From Herbinix luporum (GTDB taxonomy: Bacteria > Bacillota > Clostridia > Lachnospirales > Lachnospiraceae), in NCBI RefSeq assembly GCF_900070325.1, contig NZ_LN879430.1, positions 360,501 to 424,500 of the forward strand: a stretch of 64,000 bases of DNA, read 5' to 3'. A program made the translations under genes and the position numbers. The notes under the pieces were generated by a model. It did not search any database. It was not told where the DNA came from and saw nothing but the letters and a program-made list of their open reading frames with translations. Below, in pieces: positions 8,679-16,264 of this stretch. Position 1 is the first letter of the stretch. The number at the start of each line of letters is the position of its first letter.

Positions 8679-10175
8679 ATGAGAATTACTAATCGAATGA
8701 TGACCAATAATATGTTAAGCAATATAAATAAAAACAAGTTAAATGTATCTAAGCTGGAAGAACAATATTCTACCGGCAAGAAGATACAAAGGCCCTCTGA
8801 TGACCCTATTGTAACAGTTCGTGCCCTAAAGCTTAGAACTAATTTATCAGAACTAAAGCAATACTATGAAAAGAATATCCCCGACGCAGCCAACTGGTTT
8901 GATGTAACAGAAAGTGCCTTAAGTACAATTAATGAGATTTTAAAACAGATTAATACTTACTGTGTTCAGGGAAGTTCAGATACTTTGACTGCCGAAAATC
9001 GCAACTCCATAGTCCAGAATCTTAAGCAGTTGAAGGATCAGATATATCAAGAGGGTAATACTAATTATGCAGGCAGATATGTATTTAGCGGATATAAAAC
9101 AGATAGTTCATTGACATTTATGGAAGATGTAAGCACTTTGAAGTATGATATTACAGAAAACTTCCATGGAAAGCAAATAGAGACAGTAACTAGGGTATCA
9201 GGTGCTTATGAATTAAAGGATTATGAAGAGGCTGATGTTACATTTGATGATACCCCTCAGATGGAAAATGTTTATCGCATAAAATTATCTTATGACAGTT
9301 TGGATAATACTATTATGGACGGTATTTACTACACCATACCGGTAGGTAATGGTGAAACACAGGAGCACTTTATCTCTCCCGTTAAAACCGTATCTGCATA
9401 TGAGGCGGATGCGTATAAACCGGATGATGATCCTCCTACTGTTAATTTTATATATGAAACCGGAGAAATCATTTTACATGAAAGCATATACGAAGAATTA
9501 AGATTAGCTGATAATATTAAAATATCATATACTAAATCAAGTTTTAATAAGGGAGAATTAAAACCGGAGCATTATTTTGATTGTGTAATGACAGATTCAA
9601 AAAGACCGGAAGAGGATCCTATTGAATTTACTAAAGAAAAACAAGAAATCCAATATGAAATCAACTACAATCAGAAGTTAACTATTAATACGGAAGGCTC
9701 TGATGCCATATCCCATAAGATTGGCAGGGATATTGATGATATCATTAAAAGCGTGGATGATGTTATTCGTACCGAAAACAAAATCAAAGAAGTGGAAAAT
9801 CGCATGAAAGATATCAACCTCTCCCAAGAAGAAATAGAACGATATGAAAAAATGCTGGGCCATCTTGAAACAGAATTGGTACTTAGAAAAGAGGTTATGC
9901 AGAAGGCCTTTTCTAAGGGTATAAGTAGTTCTAATTCGGAGCAGGATAGGGTCAATGTGGCCTTAGCAGATCTTGGCAGCAGGTATTTTAGATTAAATCT
10001 GACGGAGAATAGACTATCTAGCCAGAAGGCAGATTTTACAGAGTTGCTATCTAAGAATGAAGATGTGGATATAGTAGATACTATTATTAACTTTAATGCG
10101 GCTCAGCTGATTTATAATGCTTCGCTTTCGGCCTCATCTAAAATTGTACAAAGTTCATTATTAGATTTCTTGTAA
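8679..10175 (+). CDS. flgL: Flagellar hook-associated protein 3, FlgL
   Basis: A 498-residue flagellin-superfamily protein that begins MRITNRMMTNNMLSNINKNK and shows the family start (YSTGKKIQRPSDDP at about 31-44). It ends in the D0 helix (NAAQLIYNASLSASSKIVQS). It caps the junction between FlgK and the filament. Most FlgL proteins are about 300 residues. The extra length is an insertion at about 160-330 (beta-rich) and a charged coiled coil at about 365-400. It follows copy 2 of flgK by 18 bp with AGGAGGTG in front of the ATG. Confidence 0.9.
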   Translation: MRITNRMMTNNMLSNINKNKLNVSKLEEQYSTGKKIQRPSDDPIVTVRALKLRTNLSELKQYYEKNIPDAANWFDVTESALSTINEILKQINTYCVQGSSDTLTAENRNSIVQNLKQLKDQIYQEGNTNYAGRYVFSGYKTDSSLTFMEDVSTLKYDITENFHGKQIETVTRVSGAYELKDYEEADVTFDDTPQMENVYRIKLSYDSLDNTIMDGIYYTIPVGNGETQEHFISPVKTVSAYEADAYKPDDDPPTVNFIYETGEIILHESIYEELRLADNIKISYTKSSFNKGELKPEHYFDCVMTDSKRPEEDPIEFTKEKQEIQYEINYNQKLTINTEGSDAISHKIGRDIDDIIKSVDDVIRTENKIKEVENRMKDINLSQEEIERYEKMLGHLETELVLRKEVMQKAFSKGISSSNSEQDRVNVALADLGSRYFRLNLTENRLSSQKADFTELLSKNEDVDIVDTIINFNAAQLIYNASLSASSKIVQSSLLDFL

Positions 10176-10212
10176 GAAACCAGTAAAATAAACAGTTAAG
10201 GAAGGGGATTAA

Positions 10213-10686
10213 ATGTTAGTAAAAACAAGGCATTTTGGGGAGATTGATCTGGACGAAAACAAAGTAATAAATTTTGAACAGGGTATTTTAGGATTTGAAG
10301 ATTATAAAAGATTTACTATTCTATATGATAATGAGACCGGAGAAAGACCTGAAGTAAGTTGGCTGCAAAGCTTAGATGAACCTAGCCTTGCAATTCCTGT
10401 AATTAGTCCCTTTATTGTAAAGCCTGATTATAATCCTACGGTAGAGGACGAGCTATTAACACCTCTTGGGGAGATTACCCCTGATAATATAGTGGTTCTG
10501 GTATCCATAACGGTACCCAGTGACATATCAAAGATTTCTGCCAATTTAAGAGCTCCCTTTGTAATTAATGTGGACACAATGAAAGGGTGCCAGGTTATAG
10601 TAGAAAATACAGATTATGAAATTAGATACTATTTTTATGAGCAACTGCAGGCTAAAAAAGCCGAAAAGGAGGGCCGAGTATGCTAG
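10213..10686 (+). CDS. fliW: Flagellar assembly factor FliW
   Basis: A 157-residue cytoplasmic protein with the family N-terminus ([20 protein letters not shown]). FliW binds flagellin and also CsrA. When flagellin is exported, FliW is freed and removes CsrA from the flagellin mRNA. The gene overlaps csrA by 7 bp, the usual pairing. A GGAAGGGG-type ribosome site precedes the ATG. Confidence 0.93.
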   Translation: MLVKTRHFGEIDLDENKVINFEQGILGFEDYKRFTILYDNETGERPEVSWLQSLDEPSLAIPVISPFIVKPDYNPTVEDELLTPLGEITPDNIVVLVSITVPSDISKISANLRAPFVINVDTMKGCQVIVENTDYEIRYYFYEQLQAKKAEKEGRVC

Positions 10687-10901
10687 CCCTATCAAGAAAA
10701 GCCAAAGAATCCATAATGATCGGAAATGATATTGAAATAACTGTATTGGAGATAAAAGGTGACCAGGTAAAAATCGGCATAAATGCTCCCAAATCTGTGC
10801 CTATCTATCGTAAGGAGATTTACCTGCAGATATTAGAAGCTAACAAAGAGGCAGCCTCCACTACCATAAGCGGTGATGATTTGAAAAAATTATTTCAGTA
10901 A
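10680..10901 (+). CDS. csrA: Carbon storage regulator CsrA, translational repressor of flagellin
   Basis: A 73-residue RNA-binding dimer subunit that starts [15 protein letters not shown] and has the core [22 protein letters not shown]. This is full length for Gram-positive CsrA. It recognises GGA in RNA hairpin loops and over ribosome sites. A matching hairpin and a GGA-rich ribosome site are present in the flagellin leader (14414-14453). It is translationally coupled to fliW. Confidence 0.95.
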   Translation: MLALSRKAKESIMIGNDIEITVLEIKGDQVKIGINAPKSVPIYRKEIYLQILEANKEAASTTISGDDLKKLFQ

Positions 10902-10926
10902 TATATAGAATTGATAAATGATAAAG

Positions 10927-10953
10927 TAAAGTTTTTTTAAGTTATGTCGATAA
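10927..10953 (+). promoter_or_regulatory. Sigma-D promoter for flaG-fliD-fliS
   Basis: TAAA at 10927-10930, a 15-nt spacer and GTCGATAA at 10946-10953. This matches the flagellar sigma consensus except for one base and lies about 90 bp upstream of flaG. Confidence 0.78.
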
Positions 10954-11046
10954 AAAGTTATATAAGGTATGCCTAAAGATTGACAGTCAAGGATGACGAG
11001 TGAGTATTATTTAGGAATGTTAGAAGTGCACATGGAGGTGTATATA

Positions 11047-11433
11047 ATGGCTTTAGATGTAACCAAAGCATCAACATATCAAAATAATATAAGCCCAGGA
11101 GGGCAAACCAGTGTTGATACTGTAAAAGAAACCATTACAAATCAAGTAAATCAGATGGAACAAAATATAAGACCGGTTGAAGAACTTGGTGAGGATAAAT
11201 CAGAAGTTAGTGACAAGCATATTAAGACGGAGATATCCAAGGCAAACAGTAGACTAAAAAACCATAATGTCAGATGTGAATTTGCCTATCATGAGGAGAC
11301 TAAGAGGGTAACAATCAAGGTATTTGACAAAGATACTGAGGAAGTTATAAGGGAAATTCCCCCGGAAAAAACCTTGGATATGATACAAAAGATGTGGGAA
11401 TTGGCAGGAATTCTCGTTGATGAAAGAAGATAG
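11047..11433 (+). CDS. flaG: FlaG family flagellar protein
   Basis: The best start is ATG 11047, which has GGAGGTG 6 nt upstream; an upstream in-frame ATG at 10993 has none. The 128-residue product has a low-complexity N-terminal half and a conserved C-terminal FlaG domain (RCEFAYHEETKRVTIKVFDK, then EVIREIPPEKTLDMI). FlaG is linked to filament length control and is usually encoded next to fliD, as here with an 11-bp gap. It is probably cytoplasmic or co-exported; the mechanism is not known. Confidence 0.88.
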   Translation: MALDVTKASTYQNNISPGGQTSVDTVKETITNQVNQMEQNIRPVEELGEDKSEVSDKHIKTEISKANSRLKNHNVRCEFAYHEETKRVTIKVFDKDTEEVIREIPPEKTLDMIQKMWELAGILVDERR

Positions 11434-11444
11434 GAGGGATCGTT

Positions 11445-13403
11445 ATGCCACCACTTAGATTATCGGGATTGGCCTCCGGAATGGATACAGAAGCTGTAAT
11501 TGAGCAGCTGATGAAGGCGGAAAGGCTTAAGACAACAAAAGTACAAAATAAAATAACAACCACAGAATGGAAACAGGATAAGTGGAAAGATCTTAATAAA
11601 AAGATTTACTCCTTTTATACAAATCAATTATCAAAGTTGCGTATGCAGGGTAATTTTGATATAAAAAAGGCAACATCTTCAAATACAAGTAAGGTGGAAG
11701 TAACAGCGGCAAATACTGCCCCTGAAGGAACCCATATTATTAAGGTTAAGCAACTGGCCAGCTCTCAGTTTCTAACCGGTGCAAAAATTGATAAGGATAT
11801 TAATTTAAATACCAAATTGTCAGAACTGGGATTAAAGGCAGAAGACGGAGTTACAATACATATAAATGCAGAAAAATCAGTTGATTTTGAAGTTAATTCA
11901 AATTCAACCGTAGGAGATTTCATAAATGCCTTAAGAAGTGCAGGCTTAAATGCCAATTATGATACGGTTCAGAAAAGATTTTTTATCAGCTCCAAAAAAA
12001 GTGGAGTAGAGAATCAGTTTACCATGTATACTTCTTCTGAAACTTTAAAAGATAAGAATGCTGTATTAGACTTTATTGGATATGGTTCTTTAAGCAGCCA
12101 GGATAAGAATAAGGTAAATGATTACTTGGCATCTTATTTAAAAAGTGAAGATTCTAATGAAAAGAATGAGATATTAGAGAATCTAACTAAGATAAAGTTT
12201 AACAGTGAAGCATTTATTAATGAATATATGGCAGATGAAGAAAACAAGGCAGCAGCAACCGCTGCTGTACAAGAAAGACTTAAGGATGAGTATCCTGACG
12301 GAGTGATACCCCAGGAGCAGCTAGAGGAAGAAGTGCAAAAAGAATTAGAGAATGCTGCTAAGACAGCAGCTCAGGAGCGCTTTGACAGCTTAAAGAATGA
12401 ACTTGAGCCTCTTATGGAGAAATATGCAGATCAGAGTGAGAATCCCGCTTCCGAATCAGTAAGTTTAAGTGGACTGGGCTTAGGAGAAATAAGAAATGAT
12501 AGCGGAACCATAGAGCTTTCTGGAGTTACCGGTGCTGTTTTGGTAAATGCTAAAGATGCTATTATAGAATATAACGGAGCTGAACTTACCGGATCATCTA
12601 ATAATTTCTCCGTCAATGGACTTAATCTTAACCTTAAAGGGATTACGGCAGTAGGAGATGCAGATAAAGGTATAGAGGATGATGTTATAAGTATATCCAT
12701 TACCAATGACACACAAGCCGTATATGATATGGTGAAGGATTTTGTAAAATCATATAATGAACTGCTTACAGAAATGAATGAAGCATATTATGCTGCTTCA
12801 GCCCGTGGTTATGATCCTCTGACTGATGAGGAAAAAGAGACCATGACAGAGGAACAGATTAAGAAATGGGAAGATAAGATAAAGGATGCTCTACTTAGAA
12901 GAGATGATACACTGGGAAGTCTACTAAGTATGTTTCGTACAAGCTTAAGTGAGGGAGTAAAGGTAGGAGATAAGACATATTCCTTAGCAAGTTTTGGTAT
13001 AATGTCGGGGGACTATTCTGAGAAAGGAATATTACATATTCATGGTGATGAGGATTTTGCTAAAGTAGCATCCAATGATAATAAACTTATGGAGGCTCTG
13101 AGTAATAATCCAGAAGAAGTAAGAACAGTGTTAAATACCATAGCAGATAAACTTTATTCTTCCTTGATGAACAAGATGAAGAGTACAACCCTAAGCAGTG
13201 CTTTAACTGTGTATAACGATAAGGAATTGTCAAAGACACTAGATAACCATAAATCCGATTTAAAGAAATTGGAGGCCAAGCTGGCAAAGATTGAAGAAAA
13301 GTATTATAAGCAATTTGCGGCAATGGAATCTGCCATGGCAAAGATGAACGCACAAAGTTCAAGCTTGATGTCAATGCTTGGAATAAACACAGGTCAAAAT
13401 TAG
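11445..13403 (+). CDS. fliD: Flagellar filament cap protein FliD (HAP2)
   Basis: A 652-residue exported cap that folds flagellin at the filament tip. The N-terminus carries the FliD start (PPLRLSGLASGMDTEAVIEQ). The FliD C-terminal domain lies at about 425-650 and ends in a coiled coil that contains KKLEAKLAKIEEKYYKQFAA. An internal segment at about 220-330 is rich in Lys, Glu and Ala and strongly helical, longer than in classic FliD. The gene has GGAGGGAT before its ATG and is followed by fliS after 17 bp. Confidence 0.92.
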   Translation: MPPLRLSGLASGMDTEAVIEQLMKAERLKTTKVQNKITTTEWKQDKWKDLNKKIYSFYTNQLSKLRMQGNFDIKKATSSNTSKVEVTAANTAPEGTHIIKVKQLASSQFLTGAKIDKDINLNTKLSELGLKAEDGVTIHINAEKSVDFEVNSNSTVGDFINALRSAGLNANYDTVQKRFFISSKKSGVENQFTMYTSSETLKDKNAVLDFIGYGSLSSQDKNKVNDYLASYLKSEDSNEKNEILENLTKIKFNSEAFINEYMADEENKAAATAAVQERLKDEYPDGVIPQEQLEEEVQKELENAAKTAAQERFDSLKNELEPLMEKYADQSENPASESVSLSGLGLGEIRNDSGTIELSGVTGAVLVNAKDAIIEYNGAELTGSSNNFSVNGLNLNLKGITAVGDADKGIEDDVISISITNDTQAVYDMVKDFVKSYNELLTEMNEAYYAASARGYDPLTDEEKETMTEEQIKKWEDKIKDALLRRDDTLGSLLSMFRTSLSEGVKVGDKTYSLASFGIMSGDYSEKGILHIHGDEDFAKVASNDNKLMEALSNNPEEVRTVLNTIADKLYSSLMNKMKSTTLSSALTVYNDKELSKTLDNHKSDLKKLEAKLAKIEEKYYKQFAAMESAMAKMNAQSSSLMSMLGINTGQN

Positions 13404-13420
13404 TTTTTAGGAGGTTGGAA

Positions 13421-13789
13421 ATGGCTGTAAACGCCGCGGCTATATATAGAGATAATAAAATTTTAACAGCAACACCGGCAGAATTAACGTTAATGTTATA
13501 TGAGGGTGCAATCAAGTTTTGTAATATAGCATTGATGGCTATAGAAAAGGATGATATTGTAAAGGCTAATACAAACCTACAAAAAGCTCAGAAAATCATA
13601 TTAGAACTTAGAGCAACTTTAGACTTTAATTACTCTGTAGCTAATCAGTTTGATATGGTGTATGATTATATATATAGAAGATTAGTGGAGAGTAATATTA
13701 AGAAAGATAAAGAAATTTTGGAAGAGGCATTAGGCTATATTAGGGAAATGCGTGATACATGGAAAGAAGTAATGAAACAGGCTAAGTAA
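13421..13789 (+). CDS. fliS: Flagellin export chaperone FliS
   Basis: ATG 13421 is preferred, with TAGGAGG in front; an in-frame TTG at 13415 overlaps that region. The 122-residue helical protein shows the family motifs ILTATPAELTLMLYEGAIKF near residue 15 and ATLDFNYSVANQFDMVYDYI near 70. FliS binds the C-terminal helix of flagellin in the cytoplasm and prevents early polymerisation. Confidence 0.93.
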   Translation: MAVNAAAIYRDNKILTATPAELTLMLYEGAIKFCNIALMAIEKDDIVKANTNLQKAQKIILELRATLDFNYSVANQFDMVYDYIYRRLVESNIKKDKEILEEALGYIREMRDTWKEVMKQAK

Positions 13790-13804
13790 CCAAAGGAGCA
13801 AGGG

Positions 13805-14299
13805 ATGGAATTAAACGATAACAATAAGAAAACCTATATTCAGATAATAATTGATTCACTGAATAAGAAATATAAAGTTTTAAATGAAGTAATGCAAATT
13901 ACAAGCAGACAAAAAGCCATAATTGATGCTGATAGTTTTGATGAGGGTTTATTTATGGAAACTATATCTTTGAAGCAGGAACAAATAGACAAACTCTCAG
14001 AACTTGATCGAGGCTTCGAGCTGGTGTATGATCGCATAAGGGAAGATTTAAAAACAAACAGTAAGGAGTATCAATCTGAAATTACATCCCTAAAGGAATT
14101 GGTGACCAAGATTACTGATTTAAATATTAAATTACAGGCTTTAGAGAAAAGCAATAAGCCGAAATTGGAGAGCCGTTTGGCTAACAAAAGACAATCCATA
14201 AAAAAGTCCAGACTTAGCAATCAGACTGTAACAAATTACTATAAGACTATGTCTGGCGGACAGGAAGCTCAATCCTATTTTTACGACAAAAAAAACTAA
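13805..14299 (+). CDS. FliT/FlgN-like helical flagellar chaperone candidate
   Basis: A 164-residue, highly charged, mostly helical protein with ribosome site AAGGAGC. It sits 15 bp after fliS and before flagellin, where clostridia often carry a small FliT- or FlgN-like protein. The C-terminus ends in an aromatic-rich tail (TVTNYYKTMS then QSYFYDKK), which also appears in clostridial FlgN-like proteins. No catalytic motif is visible. The likely role is a cytoplasmic chaperone or export regulator for FliD or flagellin; this is inferred mainly from position. Confidence 0.55.
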   Translation: MELNDNNKKTYIQIIIDSLNKKYKVLNEVMQITSRQKAIIDADSFDEGLFMETISLKQEQIDKLSELDRGFELVYDRIREDLKTNSKEYQSEITSLKELVTKITDLNIKLQALEKSNKPKLESRLANKRQSIKKSRLSNQTVTNYYKTMSGGQEAQSYFYDKKN

Positions 14300-14316
14300 A
14301 ATATTTATAATGGGTA

Positions 14317-14343
14317 TAAAGTTTTATAAAACTTTACCGATAT
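14317..14343 (+). promoter_or_regulatory. Sigma-D promoter for flagellin
   Basis: TAAA at 14317-14320, a 15-nt spacer and ACCGATAT at 14336-14343. It lies about 115 bp upstream of the flagellin start and so leaves a long leader that can hold regulatory RNA. Confidence 0.85.
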
Positions 14344-14413
14344 ATATTACAAGTAAGGCACTTACTAAAAATATTTCCGGATTGGAGCGTACGGCCATGA
14401 AGGAAAAAATATA

Positions 14414-14453
14414 AGTGGCATGGAAGCCGCTAAATATAAAATTTCAAGGAGGA
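14414..14453 (+). promoter_or_regulatory. CsrA binding region in the flagellin mRNA leader
   Basis: A 6-bp stem (14414-14419 with 14426-14431, one G-U pair) closes the hexaloop ATGGAA, which places GGA in a loop as CsrA requires. A second GGA pair lies in the Shine-Dalgarno sequence AAGGAGGA at 14446-14453. The same two-site layout controls flagellin (hag) translation in Bacillus subtilis. csrA and fliW are encoded 3.5 kb upstream. Confidence 0.72.
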
Positions 14454-14459
14454 ATACAT

Positions 14460-15428
14460 ATGATTATTCAACACAATATGGCAGCAGCCAACACAAATAG
14501 GCAGCTAGGTATCACAACAGGAAGACTTGCAAAATCCACAGAGAAGTTATCCTCAGGTTATAAGATTAATCGTGCAGGTGACAACGCAGCAGGATTAACT
14601 ATCTCTGAGAAGATGCGTGCTCAGATTAGAGGTCTTGAGCAGGCTTCAACTAATGCTCAGGATGGTATTTCTTTAATCCAGACAGCAGAAGGTGCTCTAA
14701 ATGAGACCCAGGCAATTCTTCAGAGAATGAGAGAACTGGCAGTTCAGGCTGCTAACGATACTAATGAAACTGCTGACCGTACTGCTATTAAGAAGGAATT
14801 AGATGCACTTATTGATGAAGTAGATCGTATTGCAGGTCAGACTGAATTCAACAAGCAGAGACTTCTTGACGGAACTTTTAAGAAAGACGGTGGCAAAGAG
14901 CTTAATATTCAGGTAGGAGCAAATGCAGAACAAAAAATATCATTTAATATTGAAAGCATGACTGCAGCTGCATTGAATTTAAAAAGTGATACTGATCCAG
15001 AAACTGAGCCAGTAACTGAGCCAGAAACTGAGCCAGAAACTGAGCCAGAAACTGAGCCAGAAACTGAGCCAGAAACTGAGCCAGTAACTGAGCCAGAAAC
15101 TGATCCAGTAACTGATTCCAACATATTAGTTAAAGTGGATAGCTTTAAAAATGCAGAGGCTGCTATTACTACAATTCAAGAAGCACTTGATGCAGTATCT
15201 GCAGCTAGATCAGATTTAGGTGCTATACAGAATAGATTAGAGCACACAATTGCTAATGCAGATAATACTGCTGAGAACTTACAAGCAGCTGAGTCCCGTA
15301 TCCGTGACGTTGATATGGCTAAAGAAATGGTTAAGTTCGCTAAGGATACTATTCTTCAGCAGGCAGCACAATCTATGCTTGCTCAGGCTAATCAACAGAC
15401 TCAGGGTGTACTTGCATTATTGCAGTAA
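14460..15428 (+). CDS. hag: Flagellin with a Thr-Glu-Pro tandem repeat
   Basis: A 322-residue filament subunit that starts at ATG 14460 behind AAGGAGGA. An upstream in-frame ATG at 14415 lies inside the regulatory hairpin and is not used here. The N-terminal D0/D1 domain (MIIQHNMAAANTNRQLG to about 165) and the C-terminal D1/D0 domain (about 225-322, with SARSDLGAIQNRLEHT and a Gln-rich end) are intact. Between them a normal globular domain is replaced by 11 four-residue units at codons 178-221. The repeat is rich in Thr, so it offers many possible O-glycosylation sites. Transcription is probably by sigma-D and translation under CsrA/FliW. Confidence 0.95.
   Translation: MIIQHNMAAANTNRQLGITTGRLAKSTEKLSSGYKINRAGDNAAGLTISEKMRAQIRGLEQASTNAQDGISLIQTAEGALNETQAILQRMRELAVQAANDTNETADRTAIKKELDALIDEVDRIAGQTEFNKQRLLDGTFKKDGGKELNIQVGANAEQKISFNIESMTAAALNLKSDTDPETEPVTEPETEPETEPETEPETEPETEPVTEPETDPVTDSNILVKVDSFKNAEAAITTIQEALDAVSAARSDLGAIQNRLEHTIANADNTAENLQAAESRIRDVDMAKEMVKFAKDTILQQAAQSMLAQANQQTQGVLALLQ
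14991..15122 (+). repeat. 12-bp tandem repeat coding for TEPE/TEPV units
   Basis: Eleven head-to-tail 12-bp units, in frame with flagellin. They encode ten T-(E/D)-P-(E/V) units and a degenerate last TDSN. Near identity of the central units points to recent copy-number change. On the opposite strand the same bases give an open Gly-Ser-Val repeat, which is a by-product and not a gene. Confidence 0.95.
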
Positions 15429-15450
15429 TATACTGCTATATATGTATATA

Positions 15451-15480
15451 AAAGGGCTGACGTTTGTCAGTCCTTTTATT
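15451..15480 (+). terminator. Rho-independent terminator of flagellin
   Basis: An 11-bp stem (15451-15461 with 15466-15476, one G-U pair) with a 4-nt loop is followed by a T-rich run. It lies 22 bp after the flagellin stop. Confidence 0.88.
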
Positions 15481-15609
15481 GTATCTCATACAATAAAACC
15501 ACCTGCTATGCAGGTGGAACACATCAGCTTTAGCTTCAAGAAAATACCTCCAGTGTTATAATAAGTGTAGGTTCGCCAACCACACAAAATAACAAAGGAG
15601 GTAATCCAG

Positions 15610-15996
15610 TTGGATATGAATAGTTTATCACATACCAAGTGGGAATGTAAGTACCATATAGTATTTGCACCAAAGTATAGAAGATAAGTAATTTATGGAA
15701 AGATTAAAAAAGACGTTGCAAATATATTAAGTACGCTTTGTAAAAGGAAAGGCGTAGAAATTATAGAAGCCGAATGCTGTAGGGATCATATACATATGTT
15801 GGTGAGAATTCCACCAAGTATAAGTGTGTCGAGTTTTATGGGTTACTTAAAAGGTAAAAGCTCATTGATGATATTTGATAGACATGCGAATCTAAAATAT
15901 AAATATGGTAACCGACATTTCTGGTGTAGAGGTAAGCCCTTTAGGGCTAGTCCGAGAATAAGGTGCGGCTGGCGAACTTATTCAGAGAGTCTTTAG
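15610..15996 (+). pseudogene. IS200-type TnpA transposase, broken
   Basis: The frame opens at TTG 15610 behind AAAGGAGGTAA with SLSHTKWECKYHIVFAPKYR, the classic Y1 (HUH) transposase start. It hits a TAA at 15685-15687 where relatives have a Lys codon. After that the reading continues with the HUH motif (RDHIHMLV) and the conserved NRHFWCRG. Relatives then have the catalytic tyrosine segment (YYVDTVGKN). Here the frame instead runs into about 20 unrelated residues and stops at 15996. The gene has therefore suffered both a nonsense change and loss of its catalytic end. Confidence 0.85.
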
Positions 15997-16052
15997 ACTC
16001 ATGCCGGTACCAGCCCTTATAGGGCTGAGCAAACCACCGGCTAAGCCGGTGG
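15935..16052 (+). ncRNA. Structured right-end segment, possible omega-RNA-like relic
   Basis: Four tight hairpins follow each other: 15935-15948, 15987-16000, 16011-16027 and 16034-16052, each with a 6- to 8-bp perfect stem. The first and third share almost the same stem (AGCCCT/AGGGCT). This sequence replaces the 3' end of tnpA. Dense hairpins ending at the transposon right end are typical of the omega-RNA made by tnpB-bearing IS605 elements, but no tnpB is present in the window. The call is inference from shape and position. Confidence 0.3.
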
Positions 16053-16136
16053 TTATGATTATACCTATAATCAGTAAAAGATATATAAGATTAGAATCTC
16101 TATAAAATACCATGCATTTTTGTATACTAGGTGTAT

Positions 16137-16162
16137 TAAAATAAAAATAATTCTGTCGATAT
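16137..16162 (+). promoter_or_regulatory. Sigma-D-like promoter for the glycosyltransferase gene
   Basis: TAAA at 16137-16140, a 14-nt spacer and GTCGATAT at 16155-16162, about 100 bp upstream of the start codon. The spacer is one base shorter than at flagellin. The region 16053-16136 between the IS remnant and this site shows nothing else. Confidence 0.6.
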
Positions 16163-16264
16163 ATAATATGATAGGAAATATAGAATACATATATATTAAA
16201 GACTTAAATAAGCTTATGAAAACAATTGTGAGAAATCAATTAAAAATATTTTGAGAGGAAATAG

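Larger units (their letters stand above)
15499..16052 (+). mobile_element. Degenerate IS200/IS605-family element
   Basis: Both ends carry the subterminal hairpins expected of this family: CCACCTGC-TAT-GCAGGTGG at 15499-15516 on the left and CCACCGGC-TAA-GCCGGTGG at 16034-16052 on the right. No inverted terminal repeats or target duplication are seen, as is normal for these single-strand transposons. It lies between flagellin and the glycosyltransferase gene. The only gene inside is a broken tnpA, so it cannot move on its own. The segment 15561-15580 is nearly complementary to 15968-15983. Confidence 0.8.

Noticed and set aside
10993-11046. Earlier start for flaG at 10993
   Set aside because: The upstream ATG has no ribosome site and the added residues are unlike FlaG, while ATG 11047 has a good one.
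14415-14459. Earlier start for flagellin at 14415
   Set aside because: The added 15 residues are absent from flagellins and overlap the CsrA hairpin; ATG 14460 gives the standard N-terminus.
14909-15124. Minus-strand open frame of 71 codons with Gly-Ser-Val repeats
   Set aside because: It is the complement of the flagellin Thr-Glu-Pro repeat. It has no ribosome site and its openness follows from the repeat.
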